NCBI GenBank assembly: GCA_913052345.1
Contig: CAJXDR010000020.1
Coordinates: 1 to 41,189, forward strand
Origin: UBA4421 sp002470275
GTDB taxonomy: Bacteria; Pseudomonadota; Gammaproteobacteria; Pseudomonadales; Azotimanducaceae
DNA length: 41,189 bases
Reading direction: 5' to 3'
The position numbers and the translations under genes were made by a program. The notes beneath the pieces were generated by a model that was given only the letters and a program-made list of their open reading frames with translations, had not been told where the DNA came from and searched no databases. This document shows, piece after piece, positions 1-7,614 of this stretch. Within the stretch, counting starts at the first letter, position 1. Each line of letters begins with the position of its first letter.

Positions 1-93
1 TGGCGGAAGAGGTAGGAGTCGAACCCACCAGGCACGTTATCGCGCCTCAACGGCTTTGAAGGCCGCGCACCCCACCGGGAGCGATGCTCTTCC
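1..93 (-). tRNA. selC: tRNA-Sec (anticodon UCA)
   Basis: Read on the minus strand, this 93-nt gene ends in an encoded CCA (3-1). It has the UCA anticodon (complement at 57-59) in a CTTCAAA loop with a 5-bp stem, a 6-bp D stem closed by a CGGT loop, and a long variable arm of about 7 bp. The T loop is TTCGACT. This is the architecture of bacterial tRNA-Sec, which is charged with serine, converted by SelA and delivered to in-frame UGA codons by SelB; selA and selB are 1.5 kb away on the same strand. The acceptor (GGAAGAG/CTCTTCC) and T stem (GTGGG/CCTAC) total only 12 bp, where E. coli has 8+5. The VOC gene lies immediately upstream on the same strand. The window begins exactly at the 3' end of the tRNA. 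Confidence 0.96.
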
Positions 94-100
94 GTCGCCG

Positions 101-106
101 ATTCTA
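101..106 (-). promoter_or_regulatory. candidate -10 element for tRNA-Sec
   Basis: On the minus strand TAGAAT lies 7 nt before the first base of the mature tRNA, with a GC-rich CGGCGAC between them. The region at -35 (about AGGCAG) is a poor match. If used, this promoter would start transcription at or very near tRNA position 1. Read-through from the upstream VOC gene is the alternative. Confidence 0.35.
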
Positions 107-127
107 CGCAAAGGCCAGGGGTTCTGC

Positions 128-562
128 CTAGCTGGCTGGCGCCTCGGTTGTGTCGGAATCCGTGGGACCAATCCAGATAAAGGGGTTGTGGGCCACCTCC
201 CACAGAAAGGTATCCGGGTCTTGGAAGTAACCGGAGTATCCGCCCCAGAAAACCTTCTGGGCGGGTTTGATGATGGTGGCCCCGGCGGTGGCCGCTAAGG
301 CGAGCACCGCATCCACCGCCGCCTCGGATCTGACGTTATGAGCCAAGGCAAAGCCCTGAAATCCGCTGCCTTCGGACGAGACGGTGGCATCCTCTGCGAG
401 TAAGTCCCTTGCGTAGAGGCTGAGCCAGGTGCCGTTTAGCTCAAAGAAGGCGATGCCTTCCGGGCTTTCCGCTAGGGGGAAGCCTAGGCCATCGCGGTAG
501 AAACGGATCGACCGCTCTAGGTCGTGGACGCCTAGGGTCACCATGCTGATTCTCGGCTGCAT
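128..562 (-). CDS. VOC-family (glyoxalase/bleomycin-resistance/dioxygenase fold) protein
   Basis: A 144-residue single-domain protein. The N-terminus has the typical VOC beta-strand and helix (MVTLGVHDLERSIRFYRDGL, residues 7-26). The C-terminal motif GYFQDPDTFLWEV (about residues 114-126) carries the Glu that is usually a metal ligand in this superfamily. Members are metal-dependent lyases, isomerases, dioxygenases or binding proteins; the substrate cannot be read from sequence, and it is not a clear glyoxalase I (gloA). It is cytosolic, with no signal peptide. The stop is TAG, not UGA, so there is no sign that it is a selenoprotein. It lies 34 bp upstream of tRNA-Sec on the same strand and may be co-transcribed with it. 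Upstream is a divergent secreted hypothetical. Confidence 0.85.
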   Translation of the reverse strand: MQPRISMVTLGVHDLERSIRFYRDGLGFPLAESPEGIAFFELNGTWLSLYARDLLAEDATVSSEGSGFQGFALAHNVRSEAAVDAVLALAATAGATIIKPAQKVFWGGYSGYFQDPDTFLWEVAHNPFIWIGPTDSDTTEAPAS

Positions 563-680
563 AAATTTTCTCCAGCGGGCTTGTCTCTTTCGGGCAGGTG
601 AGATTACGGGGCCAGTCCTGTGGCATAACCCTCAAAAACGTATGGACTTCACAAAGTAGGGCAATAGGCGGTGGGAGTGA

Positions 681-708
681 TTTTGTTCCTGTTGGCAACA
701 TCTATGAT
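681..708 (+). promoter_or_regulatory. candidate sigma-70 promoter for the secreted hypothetical
   Basis: TATGAT at 703-708 is a near-consensus -10, with TTTTGT at 681-686 as a weak -35 (16-bp spacer). It lies about 30 bp upstream of the ATG at 739 in the divergent intergenic region 563-738, where I see nothing else definite. Confidence 0.35.
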
Positions 709-738
709 CGACGGTCGAATTTAGAGGACGACATCAAT

Positions 739-1509
739 ATGCAGGGGATCAGGATTGGAGCCGACGAGGGGATTCACGGCGTGGCATGGCGCTGGAGCGC
801 CGTTGGCCTCCTTTGTTTGCTGCTCGCTTCCACGGGCGTTCAAGCAGGCATGGGAGGCATTGGCAATGCCACAGTAAACCAGGGTGACTTCGCCACCCAA
901 TTGCGCTTTTCGGTCAGTGACGATGATCAGAGTGCGGGTCTCGACGGCCGCTTTCGCAACCGCCTGATGCTGGACTATGGCATAAGCGATGATGTTGCTC
1001 TGGGTTTCTATATTCAGGGGGACAATCGAGGCGGCGATAACCAAGAGTTAGATGCCTTTATCCTGGATGCCCGCTACGAGCTTGCTCAGGTGGCCACTGA
1101 CGGTTACTACACTGGGTTCCGATTGCGCTATACCTATAAGGACGGGGATAAGAAGCCAGATAACTTCCATATTCGCCTGATTGCCGGCCTGCCTGTGGAT
1201 CAGTGGGACTTTCGGATTAACCAAATTTTGGCTTACCAAGTGGGAGAAGACAGCGCGGGCGGGCTTGGCGTGGATACCCGGCTTCAGGCCAGCTATCGCT
1301 TTCATCCTGATCACCGGGCAGGCCTCGAAAGCTTCAGCAACTTTGGGTTCGGCAGTGGGTCCAGCTTTGACGAGCAGGCCCATACCCTTGGCCCCATTTT
1401 TGCTGGCAAGATAGCCCCCGGTCTGTCCTACGAGGCGGGCTATCGTTATGGCCTTTCCGATGCCGCGGCGGACCACACGCTGCGGGTGTTTTTGGCCTGG
1501 CTGTTGTAA
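739..1509 (+). CDS. secreted, probably outer-membrane beta-barrel protein of unknown function
   Basis: No family recognised. The start chosen is ATG 739 (256 residues), preceded by an AGAGGA sequence; an upstream in-frame start at 598 would add 47 residues with no signal-like features. A second possibility is GTG 781, preceded by GAGGGG, which would put a compact signal peptide (MAWRWSAVGLLCLLLASTGV, cleaved after VQA) right at the N-terminus. The mature part is rich in Gly, Asp and alternating aromatic residues (RLMLDYGISDDVALGFYIQG; the last strand ends in VFLAWLL), a pattern typical of outer-membrane beta strands ending in a hydrophobic residue. It would sit in the outer membrane, perhaps as a small porin-like barrel. 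It is convergent with selB, 67 bp away, and interrupts the sel locus. Function unknown. Confidence 0.75.
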   Translation: MQGIRIGADEGIHGVAWRWSAVGLLCLLLASTGVQAGMGGIGNATVNQGDFATQLRFSVSDDDQSAGLDGRFRNRLMLDYGISDDVALGFYIQGDNRGGDNQELDAFILDARYELAQVATDGYYTGFRLRYTYKDGDKKPDNFHIRLIAGLPVDQWDFRINQILAYQVGEDSAGGLGVDTRLQASYRFHPDHRAGLESFSNFGFGSGSSFDEQAHTLGPIFAGKIAPGLSYEAGYRYGLSDAAADHTLRVFLAWLL

Positions 1510-1510
1510 C

Positions 1511-1534
1511 GAGGTGCTGTAAAGAGGTGCTGTA
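1511..1534 (+). repeat. tandem 11-bp direct repeat
   Basis: GAGGTGCTGTA occurs at 1511-1521 and again at 1524-1534, separated by AA, just after the stop codon of the secreted hypothetical in the convergent gap before selB. The rest of the gap shows no hairpin or T-run resembling an intrinsic terminator. Confidence 0.7.
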
Positions 1535-1576
1535 GGAGAGGATGGGACAGAGAGAGTCGAATGCTAACGGATGGAT

Positions 1577-3433
1577 CTAGGCTTTTAGAGTCGCCTCATA
1601 GGGCCTTAGGATCACGCGCTCATTGCCCCTGCGCTGGGTGAACCCCCGGCTGTCAAAGTACTCTAGAACCTCAATAGCGATATTACGGCCAATGCCCGTG
1701 GCGTCCCGAAAGGCGCGGACGCTGAGGGCGCCGTGTTCTTCAATCAGTTGGGTGACGTCCTGGGCCACCCCGGCCAGGGTGGTGGGCGTATAAAAGCGAT
1801 GGCTGGCTACCTTGATCAATAGTCCATGCTTGACGAGTTCTCCCAGTTGTTTATCCAGCGCCGTCTGGGGCTGGTTGAGCTGCTTGGCCAGGTCACCCGA
1901 GCTGGGAGCTTGTTTTTGTTGCAGCGCGGGTTCGATTTGCTGCCAGAGTCCGGCAAGGCTCGGGGGGAGGGTAAGCTCAGTGTCGGCGGGCCGATAAAGG
2001 CCGCCACGATGCGCCAGAATGCCCTGCTGCACCAGGCTGTTGAGCAGCGGTTGCCTAAAGGCCTGGGGAATGTCGCGGAGGACATTTTCTCTGACGCCCT
2101 TGTTTTCCCGGGTGGTCTGCGCTTCCACTTGGTCCCGGGCCCAGCGTTCCTGCGCTCGCCACCAGGTTTCGGTGACCGCGTGCTTGTCTAGCCAGCGCAA
2201 ATCATGGCCGTCAGTCAGGGCCGTGAAGGTCTCAGAAGACAGGTTCCAGAGCTGTTGAAAGGCTTCCGTATCTGTTGGCCCTGCCTCAAGAAGCGCCGCG
2301 AGCGCGGCTTCTGGGCCAGTGGAGACGTTCGCCCTGATGGTGCTCAGTCGCTCGGGCGTCCGCCGACGCCTGAGGGCAGGCGTATCCGCGTAGATCACGG
2401 CGCCGCCGCCGAGGGTGAGGTCCAAGCCTTGGTCGCGCAGCACAAGACGATCGCCTCGGTGACAGTGCAGGGGCGTATCGCAGACTAGGTCTACCGGGCG
2501 GGGGCCATCCGGTGTCTGGTGATCGTCCTCCAGCAGCGACAGTCGAGCCGTGGTGTGGGCCGTCCCGTGATAAACGTGCACAGGCATCCAGTGCTTGATG
2601 CGTCTCGGAAAATCTCGGCTTTGCGTGAGGCTGAGACTAACCGTGCGATAGGCAGGGGCATGGGTCTCACTGAGCCAGTGCCCGCGTCGCACCTCATCCA
2701 GATCAAGCCCGCCCAGATTCAGGGCGCATCGGTCCCCGGTGCGGGCAGTTTGCGTTTCCTGGTCCTGGGTGCGAACGCCGCGCACCCTGGCACGCTTACC
2801 CGTAGGCAGGTGCAGCAGGCCTTGGTCCAGGGTGACACGACCGCTGTAGACAGTACCGGTGACCACCAGCCCCGCGCCGCGGACCGTAAAGGCTCTATCA
2901 ATGGCCAGTCGAAAGGGTTTGTCCTCGCAGGGTGTTTGGTGCGCTTGGGCTTGCTGCAGCAGGTACTCTCTCAGTGGCTGAATACTGGCAGGCACCTCGC
3001 TGGAGGTCTGGAAGATGGGCGCTTCGGCCAGGAAGCTTCCCCGGACTAACGCTCTGATTTGAGCCTCGCATGCAGAGACGCGTTCCGAGTTGACCCGATC
3101 CGTCTTCGTCAGCGCAAGGCATCCGCGCTCTAGGCCCAGCAGTCGAAGGATTTCAAGGTGCTCACGACTCTGGGGCATGGGGCCATCGTCTGCCGCGATG
3201 ACCATAAGCGCATGCTGGTGTTCGGCGACCCCAGCCACCATGTTGTGGATGAACCGATGGTGTCCCGGGACGTCGACGAAGCCCAGGCGGCCCTGGTCGG
3301 TATAGGCGAAGCCGAGATCGATGGTGAGTCCGCGTTCCTGTTCTTGCTGGAGCGTGTCTGTATCGATGCCGGTGAGCTGGCGCACTAAGGTGGTTTTGCC
3401 GTGATCCACATGACCGGCGAGGGTAACGATCAC
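1577..3433 (-). CDS. selB: selenocysteine-specific translation elongation factor SelB
   Basis: 618 residues, close to E. coli SelB (614). The GTPase motifs are all present: P-loop GHVDHGKT (7-14), switch I ERGLTIDLGF (33-42), DVPGH (54-58) and TKTD (109-112). EF-Tu-like beta-barrel domains follow, then a long C-terminal half with the winged-helix repeats that bind the SECIS hairpin in selenoprotein mRNAs (for example SVRAFRDATGIGRNIAIEVL near the end). It brings Sec-tRNA-Sec to the ribosome at UGA. The start is GTG at 3433, overlapping the selA stop in a GTGA arrangement with no good ribosome-binding site of its own, so translation is probably coupled to selA. Known family function; assignment is secure. 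Confidence 0.97.
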   Translation of the reverse strand: MIVTLAGHVDHGKTTLVRQLTGIDTDTLQQEQERGLTIDLGFAYTDQGRLGFVDVPGHHRFIHNMVAGVAEHQHALMVIAADDGPMPQSREHLEILRLLGLERGCLALTKTDRVNSERVSACEAQIRALVRGSFLAEAPIFQTSSEVPASIQPLREYLLQQAQAHQTPCEDKPFRLAIDRAFTVRGAGLVVTGTVYSGRVTLDQGLLHLPTGKRARVRGVRTQDQETQTARTGDRCALNLGGLDLDEVRRGHWLSETHAPAYRTVSLSLTQSRDFPRRIKHWMPVHVYHGTAHTTARLSLLEDDHQTPDGPRPVDLVCDTPLHCHRGDRLVLRDQGLDLTLGGGAVIYADTPALRRRRTPERLSTIRANVSTGPEAALAALLEAGPTDTEAFQQLWNLSSETFTALTDGHDLRWLDKHAVTETWWRAQERWARDQVEAQTTRENKGVRENVLRDIPQAFRQPLLNSLVQQGILAHRGGLYRPADTELTLPPSLAGLWQQIEPALQQKQAPSSGDLAKQLNQPQTALDKQLGELVKHGLLIKVASHRFYTPTTLAGVAQDVTQLIEEHGALSVRAFRDATGIGRNIAIEVLEYFDSRGFTQRRGNERVILRPYEATLKA

Positions 3434-4824
3434 AGCGGCAGCGACGCCAGCATTTCCCCCAGTTCCTCCAGGGGCTCGGCGCCCCGCATATCCAGCAACA
3501 GCACCTCATCATGAATGCGTCCGATCACCGGAGTGGGCAGATCGCGCAGGGCATTGGCCAGGGCCTCGGCGCCGTGGGTGGGGTGCGTCAGCGCGAGGGC
3601 CACGCTAGGGATGGTTTTATCCGGGAGTGCGCCGCTGCCAATTTGGACCGTGCTGGGCACGATCTCCCACTGGAGGCTCGGTGGCAGCCGCGGGCCTAGG
3701 GTGCCGGCACGGTCATGGAGCGTGTCTGGCTCCAGGAGCAGGGTCCGCAGCAGGGGCAGGTTTTCCGCCAGGGTCTGAGGGTTGTCATAGAGCTTTAGGG
3801 TGGCTTCCAATACGGCGAGCGTGATCTTGTCCGCACGCAGGGCGCGCTTCATGGGGTTTTTGCGAATCTGTTCGATCAGGTCCCGACGGCCCGCAATGAT
3901 GCCGGATTGAACGCCCCCCAAGAGCTTGTCGCCGCTGTAGGTGACCAGGTCCACACCCTGATGAAGGGCGGCTTGGGGAGTGGGTTCGCCCGGTAACCCC
4001 CACTGCTCAAGGGGGATCAGGCTGCCGCTCCCCAAATCCACGCAGCTGGGAATGTCGTGCTCTTTGGCAAGGGCGGCCAAGGCACCAGCGTCTACCGCTT
4101 CCGTGAACCCCTCGATATAAAAGTTACTGGGGTGAATTTTGAGCAGCATGGCGGCTTCTCCCGCCACGTCAGCAAAATCGTCGATGCGCGTGCGGTTGGT
4201 AGTGCCCACCTCCAGCAGTCGACAGCCCGCTCGCTGCATGAGCTCTGGCAGGCGAAAACTGCCGCCGATCTCAACCAGTTCACCTCGAGAGACCGGCACG
4301 GATCGTCCCAGGGCAAAGGTATTCAACACCAGCATCAGTGCGGCCGCGTTGTTGTTGACGATGGTGGCTGCCTCGCACCCCGTAAGTCGACAAAGGCGCT
4401 CCTCCACAACGGCGTCCCGGTCACCGCGTCGGCCCAGCCGCAGGTCGTACTCCAGGTTCATGGGTCGGGTGACCAGCGGCTCCACCTGCCGCCAAACTTC
4501 CTGGCTTAGGAGCGCGCGGCCGAGGTTTGTATGAACGATCGTACCCGTCAGATTGAAGATTGGGGTGTAGGCGATCTTGGCCAGCCGCTCCCTAATCGGC
4601 AGAATATAACCGCTAGGCTCTGTTGCCCAAGTGGGGACTTCGCGCCGGTCGCGCATTTGAGCTTGCAGCCCTCGGAGCGCGTGCTTTACGGAATGTTCGC
4701 CGAATTCATGGACTGTCGGCTCCAAGGTGGGGTCCTTGAGGACGCGCTCGATAGCGGGAAGGTCTCTGAGCCCAGGGGCGGATGGGTCTGGCTTTGTTTC
4801 TGCTGGGGCTTTTCTATTATGCAT
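3430..4824 (-). CDS. selA: L-seryl-tRNA(Sec) selenium transferase SelA
   Basis: 464 residues from ATG 4824, matching E. coli SelA (463). A further in-frame start at 4929 would add 35 residues with no family counterpart, so it was rejected. This cytosolic PLP enzyme converts Ser-tRNA-Sec to Sec-tRNA-Sec using selenophosphate. The PLP-binding lysine lies in YSGDKLLGGVQSG (Lys300), preceded by the conserved DLGSGSL stretch; the N-terminal domain and the NLTGTIVHTNLGRA segment (91-104) are typical. It is first in the selA-selB pair (4-nt overlap). It is divergent from the oxidoreductase at 4923, across 98 bp. selD, which makes selenophosphate, is not in the window. Confidence 0.97.
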   Translation of the reverse strand: MHNRKAPAETKPDPSAPGLRDLPAIERVLKDPTLEPTVHEFGEHSVKHALRGLQAQMRDRREVPTWATEPSGYILPIRERLAKIAYTPIFNLTGTIVHTNLGRALLSQEVWRQVEPLVTRPMNLEYDLRLGRRGDRDAVVEERLCRLTGCEAATIVNNNAAALMLVLNTFALGRSVPVSRGELVEIGGSFRLPELMQRAGCRLLEVGTTNRTRIDDFADVAGEAAMLLKIHPSNFYIEGFTEAVDAGALAALAKEHDIPSCVDLGSGSLIPLEQWGLPGEPTPQAALHQGVDLVTYSGDKLLGGVQSGIIAGRRDLIEQIRKNPMKRALRADKITLAVLEATLKLYDNPQTLAENLPLLRTLLLEPDTLHDRAGTLGPRLPPSLQWEIVPSTVQIGSGALPDKTIPSVALALTHPTHGAEALANALRDLPTPVIGRIHDEVLLLDMRGAEPLEELGEMLASLPL

Positions 4825-4922
4825 GAATCCGGCTGGCTCAAATTTCAGTGTATGCTGCAGTGGCTGTGTCAGTGACGCCGCCAGACTCTTTTTACAGCAG
4901 AAAAAACGTGAGGAAAATAGGG

Positions 4923-5825
4923 ATGACAAAGCAAATGGGAAAGGTCGCCTTTATTGGTCTTGGTGTTATGGGCTATCCCATGGCTGGGTACCTGGCCCGT
5001 CAGGCCAGCGCCGTTTGTGTCTATAACCGAACGTCGGCGAAGGCAGAGGCCTGGGTCAAGGACCATGGGGATGCCCCGGCGTCGGTCTCGTCGGCTTCCT
5101 CGCCCGGTGCTGCCGCAGCGGATGCGGATATGGTTTTCCTCTGCGTAGGCAACGATGAGGACGTTCGTTCCGTCACCCTCGGTCCTGAGGGGGCGCTTGC
5201 GTCGATGGTCTCGGGTGCATTGTTGGTAGACCATACGACGGCCTCCCCGGCGCTGGCGATGGAGCTTGCACAGGCCTGCGCCGAGGCCGGCGTGGGCTTC
5301 TTGGACGCCCCGGTTTCGGGTGGCCAAGCCGGCGCCGAGAATGGGGCGCTAACGATCATGATTGGGGGTAGTGAGAGCGACTACCAGCGGGGAATCCCGG
5401 CGCTGGAGTGCTATGCGAAAAAGCATGCGCTGATGGGCGGTGTAGGCAGTGGGCAATTGGCCAAGGTCGTGAATCAAATTTGTATCGCGGGGATTCTGCA
5501 GGGTCTTGCTGAAGGGGTGCACTTTGCTCAGCAGGCAGGTCTTGATGTGGACGCCGTAGTCGACGTTATTTCACAGGGCGCGGCTCAGAGCTGGCAGATG
5601 AACAACCGTGCCAACACCATGGCTAAGGATGATTATGAATTCGGCTTTGCCGTGGACTGGATGCGCAAGGACCTAGATATTGCCCTGCGCACTGCTCGCC
5701 AGATTGACGCCAAGCTACCCCTCACGGCGCTGGTAGATCAGTTTTATGGGGATGTGCAGGCCATGCAGGGCGGACGCTGGGATACCTCCAGCCTGCTGCG
5801 GCGCTTGACGCGCCGCCCCGGCTAA
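4923..5825 (+). CDS. NAD(P)-dependent oxidoreductase, 3-hydroxyisobutyrate dehydrogenase family
   Basis: 300 residues from ATG 4923, with GAGGA 8 nt upstream; the frame is open further upstream but those codons do not resemble the family. A Rossmann motif GLGVMG (12-17) is followed by the family substrate-binding signature DAPVSGGQAGAENGALT (128-144) and the catalytic Lys181 in GSGQLAKVVNQ. The family oxidises or reduces short beta-hydroxyacids (3-hydroxyisobutyrate, tartronate semialdehyde, 6-phosphogluconate relatives). The exact substrate cannot be set from sequence, and no valine-degradation or glycerate genes are adjacent to help. It is divergent from selA and convergent with gltA, only 21 bp away. 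A mmsB or garR name would be over-precise. Confidence 0.88.
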   Translation: MTKQMGKVAFIGLGVMGYPMAGYLARQASAVCVYNRTSAKAEAWVKDHGDAPASVSSASSPGAAAADADMVFLCVGNDEDVRSVTLGPEGALASMVSGALLVDHTTASPALAMELAQACAEAGVGFLDAPVSGGQAGAENGALTIMIGGSESDYQRGIPALECYAKKHALMGGVGSGQLAKVVNQICIAGILQGLAEGVHFAQQAGLDVDAVVDVISQGAAQSWQMNNRANTMAKDDYEFGFAVDWMRKDLDIALRTARQIDAKLPLTALVDQFYGDVQAMQGGRWDTSSLLRRLTRRPG

Positions 5826-5846
5826 TGGGTCGCTGGTGAGTCTGGA

Positions 5847-7142
5847 CTAACGCTCCGCGAGAGGGACGTAGTCGCGCTTCGGTGCGCCGGTATAGAGCTG
5901 GCGAGGCCGACCGATCTTGTAGCCGTCGGCAATCATCTCGCACCAGTGTGCGATCCAGCCTGGGGTGCGGCCAGTGGCGAAGATCACGGTAAACATCTCT
6001 ACCGGAATCCCAATAGCTTTGAGGATGATGCCCGAATAAAAGTCCACGTTGGGGTACAGGCGTTTTTCGATGAAGTATTCGTCTTCGCGAGCGATGCGCT
6101 CCAGCTCTTTCGCGATGGCCAGTGCTGGGTCGTCATTAATGCCAAGTTCTTCAAGCACCTCCGCACACGTCTGCTCCATCACCTTCGCCCTGGGGTCGTA
6201 GTTTTTGTAGACGCGGTGACCGAAGCCCATGATGCGAAACGGATCATTCTTATCCTTGGCCCGAGCGATGAACTCCGGAATGTTGTCGACACTGCCAATC
6301 TCGTCGAGCATATCCAGGACGGCCTCGTTCGCGCCTCCATGAGAGGGGCCCCAGAGCGCGGCGATCCCAGCGGCAATGCTGGCAAACGGGTTGGCGCCCG
6401 TGGAGCCTGCTAACCGCACTGTCGATGTAGAGGCATTTTGCTCATGGTCGGCGTGCAGCAAGAAGATGCGATCCATGGCGCGTGCCAGGGTCGGGCTGAC
6501 ATGGTAGTCCTCACAGGGTGTGGCAAACATCATGTGCAGGAAGTTTTCCGCATACCCCAGCTCATTGCGCGGGTAGATAAAGGGCTGACCCTGGGAGTGT
6601 TTGTAGCTCATGGCGGCTAGGGTGGGCATTTTGGCGATCAGTCGGTGGGCAGTGATTTTTCTATGTTCTGGGTTATCGATGTCTAGGGAGTCGTGGTAAA
6701 AGGAGGATAGAGCGCCTACCGCGCTGCACATAATCGCCATAGGGTGAGCATCGGCCCGAAAGCCGCTGAAAAAGTTGCGGATTTGCTCATTGACCATAGT
6801 GTGACGCTTGATGGTATGCACGAAGGCCTGCTGATCCTCTGGGGCGGGTAGCTCTCCATTGAGCAGCAGATTGCAAAGCTCCAGATAGTCAGACTGCTCG
6901 GCCAGTTGCTCAATGGGGTAACCCCGGTGGAGCAGGGTGCCCGCATCCCCATCAATATAGGTGATGGCTGAGTCACATGCCGCCGTGGAGACAAAACCTG
7001 GGTCGTAGGTGAAATAGCCCTGGGAGGTTAGCTTGCCGACATCGATGACGTCCGGTCCCAGGTTGCTTGAATACACGGGCAGGTCGATTGCATCTTCACC
7101 CTCTATCGTAAGGGTTGCGCGTTTACGGATCTCTTGTGTCAT
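5847..7142 (-). CDS. gltA: citrate synthase (type II, hexameric)
   Basis: 431 residues from ATG 7142, behind GGAAGG; an upstream GTG at 7154 adds only 4 residues and lacks a better site. It condenses oxaloacetate and acetyl-CoA, the entry step of the TCA cycle. The catalytic triad is visible: His268 (GPSHGGAN), His309 (GFGHRVY) and Asp367 (PNVDFYSG), at positions close to E. coli His264/His305/Asp362. The N-terminal beta-domain and length fit the NADH-regulated Gram-negative type. It is transcribed away from sdhCDAB across a 472-bp divergent region, the standard gammaproteobacterial arrangement. TAG stop. Confidence 0.98.
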   Translation of the reverse strand: MTQEIRKRATLTIEGEDAIDLPVYSSNLGPDVIDVGKLTSQGYFTYDPGFVSTAACDSAITYIDGDAGTLLHRGYPIEQLAEQSDYLELCNLLLNGELPAPEDQQAFVHTIKRHTMVNEQIRNFFSGFRADAHPMAIMCSAVGALSSFYHDSLDIDNPEHRKITAHRLIAKMPTLAAMSYKHSQGQPFIYPRNELGYAENFLHMMFATPCEDYHVSPTLARAMDRIFLLHADHEQNASTSTVRLAGSTGANPFASIAAGIAALWGPSHGGANEAVLDMLDEIGSVDNIPEFIARAKDKNDPFRIMGFGHRVYKNYDPRAKVMEQTCAEVLEELGINDDPALAIAKELERIAREDEYFIEKRLYPNVDFYSGIILKAIGIPVEMFTVIFATGRTPGWIAHWCEMIADGYKIGRPRQLYTGAPKRDYVPLAER

Positions 7143-7260
7143 TGTCCTTCCCACCCATGGCTCGTTTTTTTTCTACGGTGACGAGCCCGATGCCCAAGGG
7201 CACCCCCCATGACTTGTCGCCGTTACTGCTCGCGCAACGCGTCATTACTCCGCTTAGCGC

Positions 7261-7277
7261 ACAATCCTTATGATTGT
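7261..7277. promoter_or_regulatory. perfect 17-bp dyad, possible operator
   Basis: ACAATC-CTTAT-GATTGT is a perfect 6-bp inverted repeat around a 5-nt centre, about 120 bp upstream of gltA and 340 bp upstream of sdhC. No T-run follows on either strand, so it reads as a protein-binding site rather than a terminator. The binding protein is unknown. Confidence 0.45.
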
Positions 7278-7513
7278 CGAAACAGCGCGGTATTTCCAGT
7301 TTGACTTCCAGGACGCGCTGCTTTTTTTGTGGGCGTTTTGCACGCGCCGTCGAGCCCTGGGGGCATATTTCTCCAGGAAGTTGTGCGATCCATGTCGAGC
7401 TTTAGGTATAGTGGGTCAACTGGCGATGGGCTTTGTCGAAGAGACTGTCCAAGGGAATGTTAAGCTTGATGGCCACTGTGGGGCCAAATGGGCGTCAGAT
7501 AAAACGGTTCAGC

Positions 7514-7542
7514 TTGGATTTGAGACACCAGCCGACTAAAAT
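7514..7542 (+). promoter_or_regulatory. candidate sigma-70 promoter of sdhCDAB
   Basis: TTGGAT (7514-7519), a 17-bp spacer and TAAAAT (7537-7542). The predicted start near 7549 gives a leader of about 65 nt before sdhC. Good hexamers and exact spacing make it the best promoter candidate in the divergent region. Confidence 0.6.
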
Positions 7543-7614
7543 GTTGCCACACAGAAGATGTGAATCCGGTCCGAATTCCAAAGTCGGGTCCTAGTCAAAA
7601 AGAGTAAAAGCACC

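Larger units (their letters stand above)
7143..7614. other. 472-bp divergent gltA / sdhC regulatory region
   Basis: The longest stretch without a credible gene. It contains a perfect dyad at 7261-7277, a near-consensus -10 (TATAGT) at 7407-7412 without a convincing -35, and a good sigma-70 promoter for sdhC at 7514-7542. An open frame at 7270-7539 is composition-driven, has no recognisable domain and no ribosome-binding site, and I do not accept it as a gene. Confidence 0.8.

Noticed and set aside
4824..4929. N-terminal extension of SelA to 499 residues
   Set aside because: The extra 35 residues have no family counterpart and run back over the divergent promoter region; ATG 4824 gives the normal length.
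1..5825. Search for an in-frame UGA selenoprotein near the sel genes
   Set aside because: The VOC gene ends in TAG, the secreted gene and the oxidoreductase in TAA, and none extends past a UGA into conserved sequence.
7270..7539. 89-codon open frame between gltA and sdhC
   Set aside because: No ribosome-binding site, no recognisable domain, and it ends inside the sdh promoter. It looks like chance coding in a regulatory region.
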